Of a DNA stretch of 64,000 bases, positions 35,039 to 42,667 are shown piece by piece (positions within the stretch are counted from its first letter, which is position 1; each line of letters begins with the position of its first letter). The notes beneath the pieces are model-generated. The model saw only the letters and a program-made list of their open reading frames with translations. It made no database searches and was not told the DNA's origin. The stretch lies in the NCBI RefSeq assembly GCF_034541975.1, contig NZ_JAVYJM010000001.1; one strand, written 5' to 3'. Both the position numbers and the translations under genes were made by a program. This DNA comes from Dermacoccus abyssi. GTDB lineage: Bacteria > Actinomycetota > Actinomycetes > Actinomycetales > Dermatophilaceae.

Positions 35039-37531
35039 GTGGCAAACATGCTCTACCGCCTCGGAAGGACGGCCTACCGCAAGTGGCCGTTCTTCCTCGT
35101 GGGGTGGCTCATCGCCCTCCTCGCGCTCGGCGGATTCGCCGCCGCGAAGTCGCGGCCGATGACGTCGCAGTTCACGATTCCCGGCATCCCCTCGCTGCAG
35201 GCCGCCGAGACGCAGAAGGAACTGTTCCCGGATCAGCCCGCCGCCGACAAGCAGGTCAACGGCCAGCTCGTCATCAAGGCACCGGCCGGGCACACCCTCG
35301 CCGAACAGCCCTACAAGGGCCAGGTCGACGAACTGATCAAGAAGGTCAGCGGCGTCCAGCAGATGCCGAAGACGAAGCTCGCCAACCCCGCCGAAGCCGG
35401 CCCCGCGATGAAGCAGCAGATCGTCGCGCAGGCCACGAAGCAGGGCACGCCCAAGGCTGTCGCGGAGAAGAACGCCGAGGCGCTCTCCCCGCTGAGCAAG
35501 GACGGCCGCATCGGCACGGTGTCGTGGAACTTCGCCGTCGACAACATCATGGACATCAAGCCCGAGACGCAGCAGAGCATCCTCGACGCGGCCAAGGCCG
35601 CCGAGAAGAACGGGCTCACCATCGCGGCCGGCGGCCAGGGCATGCAGGAGATGATGCAGCCGGGCGCCACCTCCGAGCTCATCGGCATCGGCATCGCGCT
35701 GCTCGTCCTCGTCCTGACCTTCGGCTCGTTCGTCGCCGCGGGCATGCCGATCCTCAACGCCGTCATGGGCCTCATGCTCGGCATGATGGGCATCACCGGC
35801 GCCACCGCGTTCTTCGACCTGCCCGAGACGACGACCGCGCTCGCCTCGATGATCGGCCTCGCCGTCGGTATCGACTACGCGCTGTTCATCCTGTCGCGCT
35901 ACCGCGCGGAGCTGCGCCACGTCGACATCAAGAGCCAGGCCGACCGTGAGCACGCCATGGGCCGCGCACTCGGCACGGCCGGTTCGGCGGTCGTCTTCGC
36001 CGGCCTCACCGTCATCATCGCGCTGTCCGCGTTCGGCGTTCTCGGTATCAGCATGCTGACGGCGATGGGTCTCGGCGCGGCCGGCACCGTCACGCTCGCC
36101 GTCATCACGTCGCTGACGCTGCTGCCCGCCCTCATGGGCATGCTCAAGACGAAGGCGTTCGCCGGTCGGGTCCGCGAGGACAAGGCCGCCGACGAGTTCG
36201 ACCACGACTCGACCAACGGCTCGGTGCGCCTCGCGCGCGGTATCCGCAAGGCCCCGTGGGCGGTCGCACTCGCTGTCGTCGCGCTGCTCGCCGCCCTGGC
36301 CTCGCCGGTGCAGCACCTCCACCTCGGCCTGCCGTCCGACGCGACGGCGCAGAAGGGTACGGAGGCTCGACAGAGCGCCGACCTGCTCGCCGAGGGCTGG
36401 GGCGCGGGCAAGAACGCGCCGATGATCGCCATCATCGACGGCCGTGAGATCGACGGCGGCCAGAAGGCCCAGATGGGTGCCTACGCCAAGGTCGTCGAAT
36501 GGGCGGCCAAGGACGAGAACGTGGCCAACGCACAGATCGTGCAGATGGCGAAGAAGGGCGACGGCGCCGTCGTCATGGTGACGCCGAAGACGGGCCCGGC
36601 CGACAAGGCCACCGACGAGATGCTGGAGCGTCTGCGCGACCAGCAGGCCGCCACCGAGAAGGCCACGGGCACGAAGCTCGGCATCACCGGCCAGACGGCG
36701 ATCGCGGCGGACGTGTCGGAGAAGCTCGCCGACGCCCTGCCGAAGTACCTCGCCATCGTCGTCGGCCTCGCGTTCCTGCTCCTCGTGCTCGTGTTCCGTT
36801 CGATCGTCGTGCCGCTGCTCGCCACGCTGGGCTTCCTGCTCTCCGTGCTCGCGACGCTCGGTTTCACGACGAAGCTCGTCACCGACGGCACGTTCGGCAT
36901 CTTCGAGCCGCAGCCGATCATGAGCTTCATGCCGACGCTGCTCATCGGCATCGTGTTCGGGCTCGCGATGGACTACCAGGTGTTCCTCACGACCCGCATG
37001 CGCGAGGCCTACGTGCACGGCACGGAAGCGCGTGACGCCGTCATCGACGGTTTCCGCCACTCGGGCCGCGTCGTCGTGGCCGCTGCTCTCATCATGATCT
37101 CGGTGTTCGCCGCCTTCGCGGCACAGGACAACGCGCTCATCCGTGAGATCGGTATCGCGCTCGCGGCAGCGATCGTGTTCGACGCCTTCCTCGTGCGCAT
37201 GATCCTCGTGCCCGCCGTCATGCTCATGCTCGGCGACAAGGCCTGGTGGATGCCGAAGTGGCTCGACAAGATCCTGCCGAACGTCGACGTCGAGGGCGAG
37301 AGCCTCGCCCAGCACGGCGCTCGCCCGGGGACGCCGGCCGTGGCCGGCGCAGCTGGTTCGGCTGCGGGCACCGCTGACGCACCTGCCGCGTCGGGCTTGG
37401 TGACCGCTGGTGGCGCCACCCCGGCGTCCACGGTGGCGAAGGTCTTCGAAGGCGAGAGCCACAGCGAGCCGAAGCACCTGGCCGACGACAACGACACGGT
37501 GCGTGACGACGGCTACAAGCCGAAGCACTGA
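35039..37531 (+). CDS. MMPL family (RND-type) transporter
   Basis: 830 aa with the MMPL layout: N-terminal helix, large extracytoplasmic loop (about 35-205), helix bundle with DYALFILSRYRAEL (about 280-293), second loop, second bundle with DYQVFLTTRMREA (about 645-657), and a Pro/Ala/Gly-rich cytoplasmic tail. Asp residues in the two DY motifs act in proton relay in the family. GTG at 35039 has AAAGGAG upstream. Substrate is a lipid or drug-like molecule; not determinable here. Confidence 0.9.
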   Translation: MANMLYRLGRTAYRKWPFFLVGWLIALLALGGFAAAKSRPMTSQFTIPGIPSLQAAETQKELFPDQPAADKQVNGQLVIKAPAGHTLAEQPYKGQVDELIKKVSGVQQMPKTKLANPAEAGPAMKQQIVAQATKQGTPKAVAEKNAEALSPLSKDGRIGTVSWNFAVDNIMDIKPETQQSILDAAKAAEKNGLTIAAGGQGMQEMMQPGATSELIGIGIALLVLVLTFGSFVAAGMPILNAVMGLMLGMMGITGATAFFDLPETTTALASMIGLAVGIDYALFILSRYRAELRHVDIKSQADREHAMGRALGTAGSAVVFAGLTVIIALSAFGVLGISMLTAMGLGAAGTVTLAVITSLTLLPALMGMLKTKAFAGRVREDKAADEFDHDSTNGSVRLARGIRKAPWAVALAVVALLAALASPVQHLHLGLPSDATAQKGTEARQSADLLAEGWGAGKNAPMIAIIDGREIDGGQKAQMGAYAKVVEWAAKDENVANAQIVQMAKKGDGAVVMVTPKTGPADKATDEMLERLRDQQAATEKATGTKLGITGQTAIAADVSEKLADALPKYLAIVVGLAFLLLVLVFRSIVVPLLATLGFLLSVLATLGFTTKLVTDGTFGIFEPQPIMSFMPTLLIGIVFGLAMDYQVFLTTRMREAYVHGTEARDAVIDGFRHSGRVVVAAALIMISVFAAFAAQDNALIREIGIALAAAIVFDAFLVRMILVPAVMLMLGDKAWWMPKWLDKILPNVDVEGESLAQHGARPGTPAVAGAAGSAAGTADAPAASGLVTAGGATPASTVAKVFEGESHSEPKHLADDNDTVRDDGYKPKH

Positions 37532-37547
37532 CGCATCGAAGAACTGC

Positions 37548-37587
37548 GGCGGGCGCGAACCTTCTCTGGGGATGGTTCGCGCCCGCC
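37548..37587. terminator. Bidirectional hairpin terminator between MMPL and rpsN
   Basis: Perfect 14-bp stem (GGCGGGCGCGAACC and complement) with a 12-base loop, between convergent genes, 8 bp from the rpsN stop and 16 bp from the MMPL stop. Confidence 0.8.
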
Positions 37588-37594
37588 GTTCGTC

Positions 37595-37894
37595 TCACCA
37601 GCTCGACTTCGTGACTCCCGGTAACTGCCCGTCGTGGGACATCGCGCGAAAGCGCACGCGCGAGAGACCGAATCGCGTGAGGTGGCCGCGCGGCCGCCCG
37701 TCGACGACATCACGGTTGCGCAGCCGGGTCGGGCTGGCGTCACGTGGCAACGCAGCGAGCTCACGGACGGCGAGGGCCACCTCGTCGGGGCTGCCCGTGC
37801 GGATGCGCTCCTTGAGTTCGGCTCGCCGGTCGGCGTACCGGGCCACGATCTTTCGCCGCTCGGCGTCCTTTGCGATCTTCGACTTCTTGGCCAT
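37595..37894 (-). CDS. rpsN: 30S ribosomal protein S14, zinc-independent paralog
   Basis: 99 aa, MAKKSKIAKDAERRK then RNRDVVDGRPRGHLTRFGLSR. This is the long, Cys-free form lacking the CxxC-x12-15-CxxC zinc ribbon of the standard actinobacterial S14. It overlaps the rpmG stop (ATGA) and is the last gene of the zinc-starvation operon transcribed from the Zur box at 38321. Confidence 0.95.
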   Translation of the reverse strand: MAKKSKIAKDAERRKIVARYADRRAELKERIRTGSPDEVALAVRELAALPRDASPTRLRNRDVVDGRPRGHLTRFGLSRVRFRAMSHDGQLPGVTKSSW

Positions 37895-38064
37895 CAGCGG
37901 ATCTCCTTGAACACGACGTGCCGGCGCACGATCGGGTCGTACTTGCGCAGTTCGAGCCGGCCGGGGGTGTTTCGACGGTTCTTCTGCGTGATGTAGCGAT
38001 AGCCGGTGCCGGCGCTCGACTGGACGCTGACCTTCGGGCGTACGTCGCTCCTCTTGGAGGCCAT
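37894..38064 (-). CDS. rpmG: 50S ribosomal protein L33, zinc-independent paralog
   Basis: 56 aa, MASKRSDVRPKV and RYITQKNRRNTPGRLELRKYDP. No Cys residue is present, so the zinc ribbon of the C+ form is missing. Its start overlaps the rpmB stop (shared base at 38064) and its stop overlaps the rpsN start; the three genes are translationally chained. Confidence 0.93.
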   Translation of the reverse strand: MASKRSDVRPKVSVQSSAGTGYRYITQKNRRNTPGRLELRKYDPIVRRHVVFKEIR

Positions 38065-38300
38065 CAGAGCTTCACTCCCCTCGCCCGCAACTCGGCGACG
38101 ACGACGTCGATACCGCGCTTGTCGATGGTGCGAATGCCGCGTGGGCTGACGGTGAGGCGCACGGTGCGCCCGAGGCTCGGCACCCAGTAGCGCTTCTTCT
38201 GGACGTTGACGTCGAACCGCCTCTTGCTGCGCACGTGGCTGTGCGAGATCGAATGGCCGAAGCCCGGCACAGCGCCGCTGACCATGCATTTGCGTGACAT
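38064..38300 (-). CDS. rpmB: 50S ribosomal protein L28, zinc-independent paralog
   Basis: 78 aa, MSRKCMVSGAVPGFGHSISH and RRFDVNVQKKRYWVPSLGR. Only a single Cys is present instead of the zinc-binding set. First gene of the minus-strand operon, 20 bp from the Zur box. Confidence 0.93.
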   Translation of the reverse strand: MSRKCMVSGAVPGFGHSISHSHVRSKRRFDVNVQKKRYWVPSLGRTVRLTVSPRGIRTIDKRGIDVVVAELRARGVKL

Positions 38301-38320
38301 GCTGCTCCTCGGATATAAAA

Positions 38321-38335
38321 TGAGAACGGTTTTCA
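38321..38335. promoter_or_regulatory. Zur box between divergent zinc-free ribosomal operons
   Basis: TGAGAACGGTTTTCA with flanking A/T bases is a near-palindromic match to the actinobacterial Zur site (TGAAAA-N3-TTTTCA). It lies in the AT-rich promoter region shared by rpmB (minus) and rpmE (plus), so one Zur dimer pair could repress both operons when zinc is adequate. Confidence 0.85.
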
Positions 38336-38366
38336 TTTCTAACACGAGGAAAGAGGGGTAGCAACC

Positions 38367-38618
38367 GTGAAGAAGGGCATCCACCCCGCCTACGAGCGCG
38401 TGGCGTTCCGGGATTCCACCACCGGCGCCGTGTTCGTCACGCGATCGACGCTGCGCCCGAGCGAGACCATCGACATCGACGGTGACGCGGTGCCGGTCGT
38501 CAACGTCGAGGTCTCCAGCGACTCGCACCCGCTCTGGACGGGCAAGGCGCGCGTGCACGACAGCGAAGGGCGCGTGGCACAGTTCAACCGCCGTTACGGA
38601 CGAGGACGCACGGCGTGA
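38367..38618 (+). CDS. rpmE: 50S ribosomal protein L31 type B (zinc-independent)
   Basis: 83 aa, MKKGIHPAYERVAFRDSTTG, SSDSHPLWTGKAR and VAQFNRRYG. Type B L31 without the CxxC motifs of type A. Its stop overlaps the start of the MRF-like gene. Confidence 0.95.
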   Translation: MKKGIHPAYERVAFRDSTTGAVFVTRSTLRPSETIDIDGDAVPVVNVEVSSDSHPLWTGKARVHDSEGRVAQFNRRYGRGRTA

Positions 38619-39721
38619 GCGGGCAGGGGAACAGCGCAACGCCCACCGTCGTCATCACCGGCGTCGAACAGAGCGCAGCCGACACCACGGCCATGAGTTT
38701 GCTGTTCGACCTGCCGAAGCCTGTCGTCGTCACACACTCGTTCGGGGCTGACGGGACGAGCCTCGTGCGCACGGTGAGCGACGTGACCGGCCTGCTGGAT
38801 CGCACGACGATCGACCTCGAACACGCCTGCGTGCCGTGCGCGATCCGCGAGGACGTGCTGCCGACGATTGCCGGCCTCGCGAGCAGCGGCCACTGGTCGA
38901 GCATCATCGCGAGACTGCCGATCGGAGCTGAGGCGACGCAGCTGTGCCGGGTTGCCTCCTATGAGCCGAATACGCTCGGCGGAGCACGGATCGCAGCCGT
39001 CGTGAACGCGGTCGACGGATGTGACGCCGTCCGACACCTCACCGGGCCCGAGCTGCTGGTCGAACGGGAGTTGCCCACGTTCGAAGGTGACGTGCGCGGC
39101 ACCGCCGAGGTGGCGACGACCCTGCTCGAGTACGCGGATGTCATCGCCGTCGACGGCGAACTCATGCCCGAATGCTCGACGCTCGTCCGCACGCTGGCGC
39201 GCCCGGGCGCGCAGGTGGTCGAGAACTGGTCGCAGTGGGACGCGACAGCGCTTCTGCCCGGCGTGCACGACGTCGAAGCCATCGAGAAGTGGGTCGCCGA
39301 GACGCCACCCGCCCAGATCGGGGACTCGTGCGAGGACGGTGTGTGGCGCGTGCGGCTTCGCTCCGAACGTGCCGTACACCCCGAGCGTATCCAGGAGAAC
39401 CTGCCGGAACTCGGCGGCGGCGCGTTCCGGACGCGCGGCTGCTTCTGGGTGCCGACCCGGCCGGAGACGCTGTGCGTGTGGGACGGCGCAGCGGGTCAGC
39501 TCAACATCGGCACGGCGGGGCGCTGGCGCCGACCGGCCGCGCGGCGCACGGACTTCGTCGTCACCGGGCTCCTCGCGCACGGCGACCCTCGCGACGAATT
39601 GCGTCGAGCCTTCGAAACGGCCCTGTGCACACCCGCCGAACTCGACACGCTCGCAGCCGTGTGGAGCACCGACGAAGACGGACTCGAGCCCTGGCTCGGC
39701 GACATGAAGGAGTACCACTGA
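38615..39721 (+). CDS. mrf: COG0523/CobW-like protein, MRF-type ribosome hibernation recruiting factor
   Basis: 368 aa, starting four bases before the rpmE stop. It has the G3E/CobW C-terminal domain (GCFWVPTRPETLCVWDGAAG) and a CVPC motif (about 72-75) instead of the usual CxCC. The Walker A position reads GVEQSAADTTA, so the P-loop Gly-Lys-Thr is missing and GTP binding is doubtful. In mycobacteria the homologous gene inside the zinc-free ribosomal operon encodes Mrf, which brings the hibernation factor Mpy to C- ribosomes when zinc is low. Position and domain fit that role here. Confidence 0.75.
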   Translation: MSGQGNSATPTVVITGVEQSAADTTAMSLLFDLPKPVVVTHSFGADGTSLVRTVSDVTGLLDRTTIDLEHACVPCAIREDVLPTIAGLASSGHWSSIIARLPIGAEATQLCRVASYEPNTLGGARIAAVVNAVDGCDAVRHLTGPELLVERELPTFEGDVRGTAEVATTLLEYADVIAVDGELMPECSTLVRTLARPGAQVVENWSQWDATALLPGVHDVEAIEKWVAETPPAQIGDSCEDGVWRVRLRSERAVHPERIQENLPELGGGAFRTRGCFWVPTRPETLCVWDGAAGQLNIGTAGRWRRPAARRTDFVVTGLLAHGDPRDELRRAFETALCTPAELDTLAAVWSTDEDGLEPWLGDMKEYH

Positions 39722-39921
39722 TGGCCGTTCCGAAACGAAAAGTCTCACGCGCCAACACCCGCTCGCGACGAGCGAACTGGAAGGCGGTGCTCGCGGCGCT
39801 CGTCCCCGTCGCCGTGGACGGGACGTTCTACCGGGTTCCGCGGCGTCTCGCCCGGGCCGTCGAACGAGGGCTCATCGACCCGCCCACAGAATCACGAATC
39901 GCCCAAGGAGGACGACGATGA
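39721..39921 (+). CDS. rpmF: 50S ribosomal protein L32, zinc-free form
   Basis: 66 aa, MAVPKRKVSRANTRSRRANWK is the L32 signature. The usual C-terminal zinc ribbon cysteines are absent; the C-terminal half (ALVPVAVDGTFYRVPRRLARAVERGLID) replaces them. ATG overlaps the preceding stop (TGATG). Confidence 0.9.
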   Translation: MAVPKRKVSRANTRSRRANWKAVLAALVPVAVDGTFYRVPRRLARAVERGLIDPPTESRIAQGGRR

Positions 39922-40040
39922 AGGTGCGCAAGTCCCTGCGCTCACTCAAGGACCAGCCCGGCTCGCAGGTGGTTCGCCGCCGCGGCAAGACCTACGTCAT
40001 CAACAAACAGAACCCGCGCATCAAGGCTCGTCAGGGCTGA
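39918..40040 (+). CDS. rpmJ: 50S ribosomal protein L36, zinc-free form
   Basis: 40 aa, MKVRKSLRSLKDQPGSQVVR then TYVINKQNPRIKARQG. No Cys or zinc-binding His; this is the C- paralog of L36. ATG overlaps the rpmF stop (ATGA), with AAGGAGG seven bases upstream. Last gene of the plus-strand operon. Confidence 0.93.
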   Translation: MKVRKSLRSLKDQPGSQVVRRRGKTYVINKQNPRIKARQG

Positions 40041-40164
40041 GTCGGCCACGTCGACGCTGGGCGGTGCACGCACGTGATCGGTGTGTGCGTCGCCCAGCGC
40101 GCACGGCGCCGACGTCTGCGTGGCCGAGCCCGGGCAATCGGGCTGCGAGTTACTCGCCCGTCTC

Positions 40165-40182
40165 GGTTAATCGTCGTTAACC
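40165..40182 (+). promoter_or_regulatory. Palindromic operator before bioB
   Basis: GGTTAA, six bases, TTAACC: perfect 18-bp inverted repeat ending eight bases before the bioB ATG. A biotin repressor (BioQ or BirA-type) site is likely, but the sequence is not an exact match to the published BioQ box as I recall it. The bioA promoter region shows no copy. Confidence 0.5.
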
Positions 40183-40190
40183 TAGGCGGC

Positions 40191-41228
40191 ATGACCGCGA
40201 CGACTGAGGCACCCAGCACGCACACCGACGACAGCACCGACATCCTGGCGCGCGCCCGGACGCAGGTGCTCGAGAACGGGCAGCCGCTCGGCTACGACGA
40301 CCTCGTCGAGGTGCTGCGCACCGGCGACGACCGACTCGAGGAGTTGCTGCAACTGGCCCACGACGTGCGCCTTCGCTACAACGGTGACGAGGTCGAGGTC
40401 GAGGGCATCGTCAGCCTCAAGACGGGCGGGTGCCCGGAGGACTGCCACTTCTGCTCGCAGTCGGGCCAGTTCACCTCCCCGGTGCGCTCGGTGTGGCTCA
40501 ACATCCCGCAGCTCGTGCGCGCCGCCAAGCAGACGCGCGAGACGGGCGCGTCGGAGTTCTGCATCGTCGCCGCCGTGCGCGGGCCCGACGAGAAGCTCAT
40601 GACGCAGATGCGTGAGGCCGTGAAGGCCATCCACGCCGAGGTCGACATCCAGGTCGCGGCGTCGCTCGGCATGCTCACCCAGGAGCAGGTCGACGACCTG
40701 CGCGACATGGGCGTGCACCGCTACAACCACAACCTCGAAGCGGCGAAGTCGTACTTCCCCGACGTCGTCACGACGCACTCGTACGAGGAGCGTTTCGAGA
40801 CGTGCCAGATGATCCGCGAGTCGGGCATGGAGCTGTGCTGCGGTGGGCTCGTCGGCATGGGCGAGACGCTTGAGCAGCGCGCCGAACTCGCGTCGCAGCT
40901 GGCTGAGCTCGACCCGCACGAGGTGCCGCTCAACTTCCTCAACCCGCGCCCGGGAACGCCGTTCGAGAACATCGAGCCGATGGAGTCGAACGACGCCCTG
41001 CGCACCATCGCCGCGTTCCGCCTCGCGCTGCCGCGCACCATCCTGCGCTACGCGGGCGGCCGTGAGTTGACGCTCGGCGACCTCGGCACGCGCGACGGCC
41101 TCATGGGTGGCATCAACGCCGTCATCGTGGGCAACTACCTCACGACGCTCGGACGCGACCCGAAGGAAGACCTGTCACTCCTGTCGGACCTCAACATGCC
41201 GATCAAGGCGCTCAACGCCACGCTCTGA
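40191..41228 (+). CDS. bioB: Biotin synthase
   Basis: 345 aa radical-SAM enzyme. The [4Fe-4S] motif is GGCPEDCHFCSQS (about 82-94), preceded by a typical SLKTGG. The second cluster residues and the C-terminal KALNATL end are present. It inserts sulfur into dethiobiotin. ATG 40191 gives the family length. The auxiliary-protein gene bsaP follows. Confidence 0.95.
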   Translation: MTATTEAPSTHTDDSTDILARARTQVLENGQPLGYDDLVEVLRTGDDRLEELLQLAHDVRLRYNGDEVEVEGIVSLKTGGCPEDCHFCSQSGQFTSPVRSVWLNIPQLVRAAKQTRETGASEFCIVAAVRGPDEKLMTQMREAVKAIHAEVDIQVAASLGMLTQEQVDDLRDMGVHRYNHNLEAAKSYFPDVVTTHSYEERFETCQMIRESGMELCCGGLVGMGETLEQRAELASQLAELDPHEVPLNFLNPRPGTPFENIEPMESNDALRTIAAFRLALPRTILRYAGGRELTLGDLGTRDGLMGGINAVIVGNYLTTLGRDPKEDLSLLSDLNMPIKALNATL

Positions 41229-41313
41229 GCGCCGCCCCGCACCGACTCTTCGTCCGCTCCCGACCGCCTCGCGCTCGGGAGCGGCCGTCTCACCCTTCGA
41301 GGAGACCTTCCTG

Positions 41314-41547
41314 ATGAGCGCTACGAGGGACACGGGCGTCGCGGACGTCACCGCGACGTACTGCACCCGGTGCGGCAAGCTGCCCGACGAGGCCGACCAC
41401 ACCGCCTGCGCGCGCTGGCTCGCCGCCGAGGAACCGCCCCGCTTCTGCGCCCAGTGCGCCCGCCGGATGAAGGTGCAGGTCGTCCCGACGGGGTGGTCGG
41501 CCGAGTGCTCCCGCCACGGCGCATTGAGCGGCGGCGCAGGAGTCTGA
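41314..41547 (+). CDS. bsaP: Biotin synthase auxiliary protein BsaP
   Basis: 77 aa small Cys-rich protein: YCTRCGK (about 17-23), PRFCAQCARRMKVQVVPTGW (about 42-61) and ECSRHG. The spacing of its Cys residues and the RMKVQV-GW-CSRHG block match the actinobacterial Fe-S protein BsaP, reported to be needed for biotin synthase activity in mycobacteria and corynebacteria. It is 85 bp downstream of bioB on the same strand, with GAGGAG upstream. Confidence 0.85.
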   Translation: MSATRDTGVADVTATYCTRCGKLPDEADHTACARWLAAEEPPRFCAQCARRMKVQVVPTGWSAECSRHGALSGGAGV

Positions 41548-41562
41548 CCCGCTGGGGTGTGC

Positions 41563-41634
41563 GCTAGCTGGTGACGTTTGCTGCGGTTGGCTGCGTTGCA
41601 ACGTCACCAAGCGCAGCAAACGTCACCAGCTAGC
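41563..41634. repeat. 72-bp hairpin repeat R2a (upstream copy)
   Basis: A 23-base perfect stem opening with GCTAGCTGGTGACG and closing with its complement, with an inner loop region that itself folds around GTTGCAAC. It starts 15 bp after bsaP and ends 90 bp before the AbiEi/DUF559-type start codon. A second nearly identical copy is at 44757-44827. Confidence 0.9.
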
Positions 41635-41724
41635 GTGTCCACAGCAGTGACGGCCGAGGCTTCTGTCCACAGGCCCCGTCCGAGGCTTCTTGTCACCCCG
41701 GCCCAGGCTCCTGATGCTGGCTCC

Positions 41725-42624
41725 ATGAGCACCCATCAACCGCCCGTGCGGAGCGTGACGACGGCGCAACTGACGCGCGCAGGTCTCACCTCACGTCAGA
41801 TCGATGCCTTCGTGCGCTCGGGCAAGCTCGAGCGAATCGGCCGAGGCGTCTACGTCGAAAGCCTCGACGTAGACGCGGCAAGCCCGGAGTCACGGGTACG
41901 GGAGCATCTCGTCCGAGCTGTCGCCTTGTGCCGATCCTCCTCCGGGGCTTACCTCGTGGGACCGAGCGCGTGCCTTGCGCTCGGACTTCCCCTCCTCGTT
42001 CTTCCCCGCGACGTTCACATCGCGCGCGCCTCGTCCCGTGTCCAAACCCGCAGGCTCGGGGTGCGCGCACACCGCCCGTGGTCGCATGACATCCGAACAC
42101 TCGACGACCTCGGGGTGGACGTGCAATGCCCCGAAGCAGCCATCGTCGAACTGGCAGCACGCGAGGGTGCGCTGCACGGACTCATGCCTGCCGATGTCGC
42201 GGCCCGGCACGAGGACGTGCGGTTCGAACGTGTCCTGGCTTCCTGGGGCAAGCGCCACGGCATCGCCCAGGCCCGGCTCGTCGCCGAACTCGCCGACGGC
42301 CGTCGCGAATCGCCCTTGGAAACGCAAACCGCGTGGCAGGCGCACGGGGAAGGGATCCGTCTTGAGCCGCAGACCGTCATCCGCGACAGGGCGGGCGAGT
42401 GGGTGGCCACGGTCGACTTCACCGTTGCGGGATACAAGGTCGTCGTCGAGGTCGACGGTTTGGGCAAGTACCGACGCCCGGACGACCTGAAGAAGGAACG
42501 GGTGCGTCACAACCAGATCGAGGAGCTCGGGTGGCTCGTTGTGCGTGTCATCGCAGACGACCTGCGGTTCGGTCGGTTCGTGCCGCGCCTTCACGCGGCA
42601 ATGGCGCGCGCCGAGCGCCGCTAG
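41725..42624 (+). CDS. AbiEi-domain/DUF559-type (PD-(D/E)XK-like) protein
   Basis: 299 aa. The N-terminal winged-helix part (TTAQLTRAGLTSRQIDAFVR, GKLERIGRGVYV) is the AbiEi-antitoxin type DNA-binding fold. The C-terminal part (SPLETQTAWQAHGEGIRLEP, ATVDFTVAGYKVVVEVDG and a final WLVVRVIADDL) matches DUF559/Vsr-like nucleases, with the EVDG acid in the expected strand. It is a frequent actinobacterial solo gene of unknown role. Its stop codon TAG is formed within the R2b repeat, and hairpins enclose the gene. Confidence 0.8.
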   Translation: MSTHQPPVRSVTTAQLTRAGLTSRQIDAFVRSGKLERIGRGVYVESLDVDAASPESRVREHLVRAVALCRSSSGAYLVGPSACLALGLPLLVLPRDVHIARASSRVQTRRLGVRAHRPWSHDIRTLDDLGVDVQCPEAAIVELAAREGALHGLMPADVAARHEDVRFERVLASWGKRHGIAQARLVAELADGRRESPLETQTAWQAHGEGIRLEPQTVIRDRAGEWVATVDFTVAGYKVVVEVDGLGKYRRPDDLKKERVRHNQIEELGWLVVRVIADDLRFGRFVPRLHAAMARAERR

Positions 42625-42667
42625 TGTCGCGCGTCATTAATTCGTTGACAGTATGGGATGATGGCAT

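Noticed and set aside
39721..39921. Considered as a zinc-free S18 (rpsR2), expected in such operons
   Set aside because: MAVPKRKVSRANTRSRR is the L32 N-terminus; S18 motifs are absent.
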